64,000 nucleotides of DNA, taken from positions 1,116,001 through 1,180,000 of the forward strand of contig NW_020954719.1 in the NCBI RefSeq assembly GCF_900497805.2, in the 5' to 3' direction. Of the stretch, positions 56,014 through 64,000 are shown one piece after another. The position numbers and the translations under genes are program-made. Below the pieces are notes generated by a model. It did no database searches and was not told the DNA's origin. It saw only the letters and a program-made list of their open reading frames with translations. The DNA is from Vombatus ursinus. Lineage: Eukaryota > Chordata > Mammalia > Diprotodontia > Vombatidae. Position 1 is the stretch's first letter, and each line of letters starts with the position of its first letter.

Positions 56014-57925
56014 TTTCTCTGTCTCTCTCTGCTTCACAAGCCCAAAACCTATTTTTCATCCTCCCTATGAACTCCAATCCCTCCAACCTTCAGTTCTTTT
56101 TCAGGCCATAACCCCTGCACTGGGTATGCTTCACTGAAAAGATAGGGCCATTCATTATGAGTTCCCTCTTCTCCCTTATCATTAAGATGCCATAGGCCAC
56201 TTTCTCCTCCTTCATCCCTGTTTCACATGAAGAGGTGGCCTTTCTTCTTGCAAAGGAGATCATGCACACATGATCCTATTCCATCCCATCTTCTCTAGTA
56301 GATTTCCCCCTGTATGGGTCTGTATACATTAATCTTCAATTTCTCCCTATATGCTGGCTACTTCCCTACTGCCTATGAATATACCCTTGCTTCCTTCATT
56401 CTCAAAAAATCCTAATGTGATCTATCCATCCCTGCTAGCTATCATCCTATATCACTTCTCCCTTTTTTGGCTAAACTCCTAGAGAAGTATGTCTGTAATC
56501 AATACCTCTATTTCTTTTTCCCTCATTTCCTCCTTAATTCTTTGTAATCTGACTTCTAATCTCATTACTCAACTAAAACTGCCTCCTTCCAAGTTACCAA
56601 TGATCTCTAAATTGCCAAATATAATAGTCTTTTTCTCAATCCTCATTCTTCTTGACTTCCTCTACAATCCTTTACCCTCAAATCACCCTTTTCTCCTTGA
56701 TAATCTCTTCTCTCTAGGTTTCCATGACATTTCTCCCTCCTGGTTCTCCTCCTACCTAACCAACCATTCTTTCTCAGTTACTTTTGCTGGATCATCATTT
56801 GGGTCTTGTGCATTAATCATGACTGTCATCCAAAGCTGTAGCCTGGATCTTTTCCTCTCCCTCTATACTATTTCATTTAGGGATCTCATCAGCTTCATTG
56901 GGTTCAACTATCATCTCTATTCAGATGATTCTCAGATTTATTTGTCCTGCTCTACCCTCTTTCTTGACCCCTGGTCTCACGTCTCCAACTGTCTGTTGAA
57001 CATTTTGATCTGGAAGTCTTATGGATATTTTAAACTCAACACATACAAAACTGAACAAAACCCTCCCTTCTTTCCAATTTCCCTATTTCTGTGGAGATTA
57101 CCACCATTCTCTCATTCACTCATGTTTAAAACCTAGTTGTCGTCCTTGATTATTTACTCTCTCAACCTCCCCTCCCTCCAATATTTGATCAGTTGCTAGG
57201 TCTGGTTGATTTTACCCTTGTTGTAATATCTCTTACATATGCACTCTTCTCTTCTCAGACAATGCCATCACCCTAGTACAGGCCTTCATTGCCTCAATGC
57301 TGGACTGTTGCAATAGATTACTGTTTGATCTCCCTGCTTTAAGTCTGTTCCCACTCCACTCCATCCCCCTCTCAGATTGATTTTCTTAAAGTGCCAGTTC
57401 AAAAATGTCATTCTTCTCTGTCTCCCTGACCCCATTCAGTTAACTCCAATAGCTCCCCTTTGCCTCCAGGATCAAACATAAAATCTGTTGTTTGGTTTTT
57501 AAAACCCTCTAGGACTGGTCCCTTCCTATCTTTCCAATCCTTTACTCCTTACACCTCTTCTACTCTGTGATCCAGTGACACTGGCCTCCTTGATGTCCTT
57601 ACTCAAATGAGACATTCCATCGCCTGACAGCACTTTTGCTAGCTGTCTTTTATGCCTAGAACTCTCTCCTTCCTTAATTCTTAACCTCTTAACTTCTCTG
57701 GCTTCTTTCAAGTCTCAGCTAAAATCCCATCTTCTATTATAAGCATTTCTCCTTAAATGCTAGTGCCCAATTTATCTTGTATATAACTCATTTGTGAATA
57801 ATTGTTTGCTTATTGTCTCCCTCATTAAACTATAAGCTCCATGAGAGCAGGGACTCTCTTTTACCTCTCTTTGTAGTGCTTGGCACATAGGCATTTAATG
57901 AATACTTGTTGACCAACCTGTGTGT
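55640..57925 (+). mobile_element. L2 LINE copy 2, endonuclease end to 3' terminus
   Basis: Starts in the endonuclease part (a GDFNIHID-like block near 55,730). It runs through the RT: SLGFHDISPSWFSSYLTNHS near 56,714 and the catalytic box YSDDSQIY near 56,919 (the family usually has YADD). It ends at the L2 terminus (AAACTATAAGCTCCATGAGA, GGCACATAGGCATTTAATGA). One 215-codon stretch (56,489-57,136) is still open. CT microsatellite and N gap at 55,935-56,009. Confidence 0.88.
55935..56009. repeat. 10-N gap followed by (CT)n
   Basis: Ten N at 55,935-55,944, then about 32 CT units. Length unresolved. Confidence 0.95.
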
Positions 57926-58870
57926 TTCCTCCCTTCCAACTTAATTCCTCTACTTCTTTATCACTCCCTTCTCTATCCTTCATGTTATATTTTTCACTCT
58001 CCAGCCCTGTCTTTCCATTAACTAAACTGAATTAAAGTATTTTCAAGTGTAATAAAAGGGGGGTGTGATTGCCTTTCTAAATTCATTTGATTTAGTCACA
58101 GGACTTAGTCATAGATTATAAAGAATTAATCACATAGAAAATGGTTAAACTGACAGTAAAAAGCACAGCCAAACCCAGAATGAAATGTGAACCCTTTCCT
58201 TTGACAGAATTATAGTAATCAGCCTCATTGGATAAGAAAAATTATGCATGCTTTTGCTGTATTTTAAATAGCTAAGTACTAGAAAGATTTCATCAGTTTC
58301 AAGTCAATAGTTAAAAGTTGAGGAAGATCTAGAACCCAGAGAAGGAATCATTTATGGGAAACAAAAAATGGTTTGTTTCTCCTTTTTCCCTTATGTCCCA
58401 TTAGCCATGTCACTTTGAACACAGCTACTTGACTGATAGGAGACACTGCATCCAGCAGGGAACAGAGACACACACTCCAGTCAGATATGCCTACGGATAG
58501 ATAGTCACTTGAAGGAGGAAGCAGCTTCAAGGAAGGGGAGCCCTCCAAATAGAAAAGACAACTGGCTATGGAAAGGAACAGACAAATGGAACCCAGATAA
58601 GCAACCTGCCCTGCAGTACCCAAGTGATGGTACAAGAGAATTCAACCACAACAAGACTTCTATTCTCTGCAGTTTTGGAATTGTGAATTTCCTTTTCCAC
58701 ATGTGCTCATTCCATATAAGTCTCACTACCAGTTTATTCTAAGTTTGTGCCTATTCTTCCCATAGATACTATGTGTATTTGTGAGAAAATGTACCTTCAA
58801 TTTATTGAGGAAATATTTTATAGTTATTCTGCCATCTTAGCAAAGATCTTTGTTAAGAGTTAATTGGATT
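57926..58870. other. Flanking DNA, nothing recognised
   Basis: Unique-looking; no gene or clear repeat supported. Confidence 0.5.
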
Positions 58871-59015
58871 GGGGGCAGCTAGGTGGCACGGTGAATAGAG
58901 TAACACCCTGAAGTCAGAAGGACCTGAGATCAAATTCAGCCTCAGACACATAACACTTACTAGCTGTGTGACCCTGGGCAAGTCACTTAACTCCATTGCT
59001 TAACCAAAAAAAAAA
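58871..59015 (+). mobile_element. CORE-SINE (WSINE1/MAR1 type)
   Basis: Flanked by AGTTAATTG at 58,858 and 59,016. Confidence 0.93.
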
Positions 59016-59324
59016 AGTTAATTGTGTCTACTGGCTGATTATGAGTGGGAAGCACATAAATGAGAGCTCATGTCCTTGTAGTTTTAGACGAATAGTCCCA
59101 GCAGATACTCCTAGAGCCTCAAGATAGGATAGGAGAAAAATAGCAATTCTAACACTGTACTCTCATTCTTAGGCTCACCTACTAAAAACAATGTTATTTA
59201 ACATATTATCAATCTACATCCAAGCCATTTCTACCTGAAAGAGAAGGAGAGAGAGCAAGAGAGAGAGAGAAAGTCCAAATTGCCTCCTTGTGCCACCCAA
59301 CACAACTCTCTGCCCAAGATGATT

Positions 59325-59529
59325 TCTTTTTTTTTACATTTAATTCTTGTTTTTCTCAATTACATGTAAGCTAAAATTTTAAACATTCTTTTTTTAAATT
59401 TTGAATTGTATATTCTCTCCCTCCCTCCTTTTTATCCCCTTTTTGAGAAGGTAAGCAATTTGATATAGTTCGTACATGTGCAGTAATGCAAAACATTTCC
59501 ATATTAGCCATATTTCAAAAGAAAACACA
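59325..59529 (-). mobile_element. L1 3' UTR fragment, inverted
   Basis: T-rich end at left, then the complement of the L1 3' UTR (CATGTGCAGTAATGCAAAAC, ATATTAGCCATATTTCAAAA), as at 0.7-0.85 kb. It abuts the first base of element H. Confidence 0.85.
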
Positions 59530-59905
59530 AATTAAAGATGGCAGAGTAAGCAGCAAATCTCTCTCACTCTCCCTTATTGACCTCTAAAAAAAATAGCACC
59601 CCAGAAAAAATCCTAGAAGAGCAGAGACAGTGGAGACGGGGACTAGAGGTCTTTTAACCTGGGAAACTTGGAGATCACCAAGAAAGATCCCTTTCACTTG
59701 GTAAAAATGGGAACATGGTTGAGGACAGGAGGTATTCCAGCAAGCAAGCAGCAAGCCCCACCTCAGCAAACCAGCAGGAGATCCTGAGCGCCAGGGTCGT
59801 GGAGCAGGCAAATACCAAAATCAGGACCCCCCCACATGACTTAATATAAGCAGGGGAACTTTTGGGCTCCATCTTGGAGAGCCACCACATGCAGTGGTAC
59901 AGCCC

Positions 59906-60190
59906 CAGGCAGACAGGCTTCCTCCAGTAGCTGATTTCCCTGAGCTTCAGCTCAGCTCCTGGCAGGCAGGCATCCTCCAGCAGCCAATCTTCCAAGTGCT
60001 TCAGTGCAGCCCAGGCAAGCAGGAGTCCTCCAGTGGCAGAAACTCCCCATGCTTTAGCATAGCCCTGGGCAGGCAAGCGTCTTCCAGCAGCCAAACACCC
60101 ATCCCATGCCTCAGTTCAGGGGTGCACATTTAGGTTTAGAAGGTGAGCAGGCGTCCTCCAGCAGCTGAATCTCCACTTGCTTCATTGTAA
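59906..60190 (+). repeat. Tandem monomers in the L1 5' UTR (about 5 units)
   Basis: Units opening near 59,906, 59,961, 60,011, 60,067 and 60,142 share GGCAGGCAGGC-TCCTCCAGCAG followed by a TTCAG-rich half. Spacing is about 50-56 bp, with one longer (75 bp). They vary in sequence. Tandem promoter monomers are known in rodent L1; a promoter role here is inference. Confidence 0.75.
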
Positions 60191-60408
60191 CCCTGGCCTC
60201 AGCAAACCCCAGACACCACCACTAGGACTCCAGCTCAGCACCAGGTAAGCTGCCAGATCCCTACAGTCTCCAACTGCCAGCATCTGAGGCCCCAGCATAC
60301 AAAGCGAGTGACCAGGCCCCTGGCCCCCAGCAAAATAAGCTTGGGATAGTGCACCCTGTGCTCCAGTAGGAAAGCTCAACTTTAAAAGCCAGGAAATAGG
60401 CAAATAAA

Positions 60409-61495
60409 ATGAGCAAGAAGCAGAAAAGAACACTGACCATAGAGAATGGTGACAGAGAAGATCAAAATACAAACTCAGAAGAGGACAGTATTGTCAATAT
60501 ACCTACATCTGAAATTGCAAAGGGAAATATGAATTGGTCCTAGGCCCAAAAATCCTTCTTGGAAGAGCTCAAGAAGGATTTTAAAAGTCAAATAAGAAAG
60601 GTAGAAGAAAAACTGGGAAAAGAAATGAGAGGTATGCAAGAAAGTCAACAGCTTGTAAGAGGAAGGACAAAAATTGACTAAAGAAAACAATGCCTTAAAA
60701 AATACAATTGACTGAATGGAAGAGGAGGTACAAAAATTCACTGAAGAGAAGAACTCTATAAAAAGCAGTATTGGACAAATGGAAAAGCAGGTACAAAAAT
60801 TCACTGAGAGAAGAATTCCTTTGACAGTAGAACTGACGAAATGGAAAAGGAGATACAAAAGCTCACTGAAGAAAACAATTTGTTAAAAATTAGAATTGGA
60901 CAAGTGGAAGCTAATGATTCTATGAGACATCAAGAATCAGTTAAACAAAATCAAAAGAATGAAAAAATAGAAGAAAATGTAAAATACCTCATTAGAAAAA
61001 CAACTGACCTGGAAAATAGATCCAAACCTGAAAATCATGATCAAAAAAGAGCCTGGACAGCATCTTCCAAGAAATTATATCCTAGAACCAGAGGGTAAAA
61101 CAGTCATTGAAAGAATCCATTAATCATCTCCTGAAAGAGATTCCAAAATGAAAATGTCAAGGAATATTGCAGCCAAATTCCAGAATTATCAGATCAAAGA
61201 GAAACTACTGCAAGCAGCCAGAAAGAAACAATTTAAATATCATGGAGCCACAGTTAGGATTATGTAGGACCTAGCTGCTTCTACATTAAAGGATTGGAGG
61301 GCTTGGAATATATTCTGAAAGGCAAAGGAGCTTGGATTACAATCAAGGATCAACGAACCAGAAAAATTAAGCACAATCTTTCAAGGGAGGAGATGGACAT
61401 TCAGTGAAATAGGAGACTTTCAAACCATCCTAATGAAAAGACCAGAGCTCAATAGAAAATTCAATCTTCAAATACAAGACTCAAGAGAAGCATAA
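60409..61495 (+). pseudogene. Element H ORF1 (L1 ORF1p-like), disrupted
   Basis: Starts MSKKQKRTLTIENGDREDQN. The middle holds repeats of about 21 codons (RIGQVEANDS and MEKEIQKLTEENNLLK types, 60,700-60,900), then the RNA-binding core, ending SREA-stop at 61,493. Several stops and small indels. It would encode the trimeric RNA-binding protein of L1. Confidence 0.75.
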
Positions 61496-62137
61496 AAAGG
61501 TAAACAGGAAAAAAAATGTTACTCAATAAGTGTATATTGTTTACATCCCTACATGGGAAGATGATACTTGTAACTCTTGAGAACTGAATTTTTATTATGA
61601 CATTTAGAAGGGGTATACATAGACAGAAGGTGTGGATATAAGTTGACTTCTATATGATTATAAAAAAAATTGATTAAGGGGTGAAAAAAAGGGATTGTAC
61701 TGGAAGAAGTGGAAAGGAGAAGACAGAAAAGTGTAAATTACATCACAGGAAGAGGTACAAAGACCTATTACAGTACAGGGAAAGAAGGGAGCATTGTTTG
61801 AACCTTACTTTCATCAGATTTGGCTCAAAGAGGGAGTAACATACTAGAAATCCATCTTTACTTATAGGAAGTAGGAGAGGTAAGGGGAAAAAAGGGAGGG
61901 TGTAGATAGAAGGGAGGGCAGAAGGGAAAGAAAAATAGTAGCAGAAAGGGGAAAGAAAAGGGAGGGGGATGACAGAAGGGAGGGCAGATTAAGGGAGGAG
62001 GTTGTCAGGAGCAAAATCCTAGTGAAGAGTGAAAGGGAGAAAGGAAAGAGAAAAGCATAAATAGGGGAAAGTAGGATAGGGAGAAAGACACAGTTAGAAA
62101 TCGTAACTGTGAATGTGAATGGGATGAACTTTCCCAT

Positions 62138-62581
62138 TTGAAGCAGAGAGATATACACAGAATAAAGGTAAAAGGCTGGAGTAGAATATATTTTGCTTTA
62201 CCTGAAGTTGAAAAAAAAAAAGCAGGGGTAGCAATCCTGATCTCAGACAATGCAAAAGCAAAAATAGATCTAATTAAAAGAGATAAGGAAAGAAACTACA
62301 TCTTGCTAAAAGATAACACAGATAATGAAGTAATATCAATGCTAAACATATATGTAGCAAATGGTATAGCATCCAGATTCTTAGAGGAGAAGTTAAGTAA
62401 GTTACTGGAAGAAATAGATAGCAAAACTATACTATTGGGAGACTTCAACCTCCTCCTCTCAGAACTAGATAAATCTAACCACAAAATAAACAAGAAAGAA
62501 GTTAAGGAGATGAATAGAATTTTAGAAAAGTTAGATATGGTAGACCTCTGGAGAAAACTGAATGGGGATAGAAAGGAATAG
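62138..62581 (+). pseudogene. Element H ORF2 endonuclease fragment
   Basis: An open stretch of 147 codons matching the L1 APE-type endonuclease: WSRIYFALPEVEKKKAGVAI and LLGDFNLLL (the GDFN active-site box). ORF2 probably starts near 62,100 (ITVNVNGMNF-like), with a stop before this stretch. A further open piece at 62,924-63,304 covers the region between endonuclease and RT. Confidence 0.8.
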
Positions 62582-64000
62582 ACTTTTTTCTCAGCAGTAC
62601 ACAGCACCGCCATACAAATTGACCATGTACTATTACACAAAAACCTCATAATCCGATGCAAAAAGGCAGAAATATTAAATGCATCCTTTTCAGATCATGA
62701 TGCAATAAAAATTTCATGTAATAAAGGGCCACAGAAAGATAGACTAAAGATTGATTGGAAATGAAATAATCTAATCCTAAAGAATGAGTGGATCAAACAA
62801 CAAATCATAAAAACAATCAATAACTTCATCCAAGACAATGACAATAATGAGACAATATACCAAAACTTATGGTATACAGCCAAAGGGATTCTTAGGAGAA
62901 ATTTTATATCTCTAAATGCTTACATGAACAAAATAGAGAAGGAGGAGATCAATGAATTGGGCATGCAACTAAAAAAGCTAGAAAAAGAACAAATTAAAAA
63001 TCTCCAATTAAATACCAAATTAGAAATTCTGAAAATCAAAGGAGAGATTGATAAAATTGAAATTAAGAAAACTATTGAACTAATAAATAAAACTAAGAGC
63101 TGGTTTTATGGTGGGGGAAACAATAAAATAGATAAACCTTTGGTCAATTTGATTGAAGAAAAAAAAAGGAAACCAAATAACCAGTATCAAAAGGGTGAAT
63201 TCACCACTAAAGAAGAGGAAATTAAAACAATAATTAGGAGCTACTTTGCCCAACTGTATGCCAATAAATCTGACAATCTTAGTGAAACGGATGAATATTT
63301 ATAAAAATATAAGTTGCCCAGATTAACAGAAGAGGAAATAAAATACTTAAATAATGCCATTTCAGAAAAAGAAATTGATCAAGCCATCAGTGAACTCCCT
63401 AAGAAAAAATCTCCAGGGCCAGATGGATTTACAAGTGAATTCTATCAAACATTTAAAAAACAAATAATTAGATATAAAGGCTAATGCTGTAAGCAAATTA
63501 GGAGAGCAAGGAATAGTTTACCTGTCAGATCTATTGAGAATAGAAGAATTTATGACAAAACAAGAGATAGAAAACATTGTGAAATGCAAAATGGATCATT
63601 TTGATTACATTAAATTTAAAAGTTTTTGCACAAACAAAGCCAATGCAACCAAAATTAGAAAGGAAGCAGAAAGCTGGGAAGTAATTTTATAGCCAGTTTC
63701 TCTGATAAAGGCCTCATTTCTAAAATATATAGAGAACTGAGTCAATTTGATAAGAATACAAGTCATTCCCCAATTGATAAATGGTCAAAGGATATGAACA
63801 GGTAGTTTTCAGATGAAGAAATTAAAGCTATCTGTAGTCATATGAAAAAATGCTCTAAACCACTACTGATTAGAAATGCAAATCAAAACAACTCTGAGGT
63901 ACCACATCACACCTATCAGATGAGCATACGTGACAAAACAGGAAAATAATAAATGTTGGAGAAGATGTTGGAAAATTGGAACACTAATGCATTGTTGGTG

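Larger units (their letters stand above)
59530..64000 (+). mobile_element. Element H: 5'-complete L1 with RT core deleted (continues past window)
   Basis: 5' UTR with YY1-type word and tandem monomers (59,530-60,408), ORF1 (60,409-61,495), purine-rich spacer (61,496-62,100), ORF2 endonuclease and following region (about 62,100-63,470), then a direct jump to the C-terminal region (63,470-64,000). Compared with B, about 1.4 kb holding the RT core is missing. No SINE has inserted in the visible part. Confidence 0.88.

Noticed and set aside
56489-57136. 215-codon open frame as a host gene
   Set aside because: Its translation follows the L2 reverse transcriptase (SWFSSYL, Y-x-DD box) and flanking DNA is L2 to both sides.
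59675-60094. 139-codon minus-strand frame as a gene
   Set aside because: Antisense to the L1 5' UTR monomers; the repeated Leu/Trp-rich pattern reflects the tandem units.

Overview
The window is marsupial genomic DNA. Three things point there: many short tRNA-derived CORE-SINEs of the WSINE1/MAR1 kind (about 145 bp, box ending CTTAACCCCAATTGCCT, poly(A) tail), L1 and half-L1 (HAL1) families of marsupial type, and abundant L2, MIR and RTE relics. The poly(A)-tailed SINEs fit an Australian marsupial such as a dasyurid slightly better than an opossum, but the species cannot be fixed from this window.

The only host protein-coding sequence I can support is coding exon 1 of BICD1 (minus strand, 34,271-34,483), with a donor GT next to it and a CpG island upstream at about 34.64-35.30 kb. 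BICD1 reads leftward, so bases 1-34,270 are intron 1 and everything right of the island is 5' flanking DNA. I see no second BICD1 exon, no tRNA or rRNA gene and no CRISPR. A CRISPR is not expected in a mammal.

Left to right: 0.7-2.9 kb minus-strand L1 with an internal duplication; 2.9-9.5 kb mostly unique intron with L2 and MIR relics; 9.56-12.0 kb old plus-strand L1; 12.37-26.05 kb one L1/HAL1-type element opened by four later L1-type insertions (B, C, E, F) and several SINEs; 26-34 kb unique intron with an L1 tail, a minus-strand L2 and MIRs; 34.27-35.3 kb BICD1 exon 1 and promoter; 36.7-37.35 kb LTR-like sequence; 38-52 kb a region rich in retroviral fossils (gag-like, env-like and LTR-like parts, mostly minus strand), cut by HAL1-like element G and SINEs; 52.8-57.9 kb two successive L2 copies, the first cut by an RTE LINE and SINEs; 59.5-64.0 kb a 5'-complete L1 (H) that runs off the window.

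The most notable pattern is in the L1-type elements. Five copies keep 5' UTR and ORF1 sequence (A, C, E, G, H), and all five lack the reverse-transcriptase core. A and G share what looks like the same ORF2 deletion joint. C has no ORF2. E keeps the start of the endonuclease and a short C-terminal tail. H has lost only the middle. The copy that retains the RT region (B) is 5'-truncated. This looks like several generations of non-autonomous, ORF1-bearing half-L1s moved in trans. All coordinates and homologies come from reading the sequence by eye; no database search was run.
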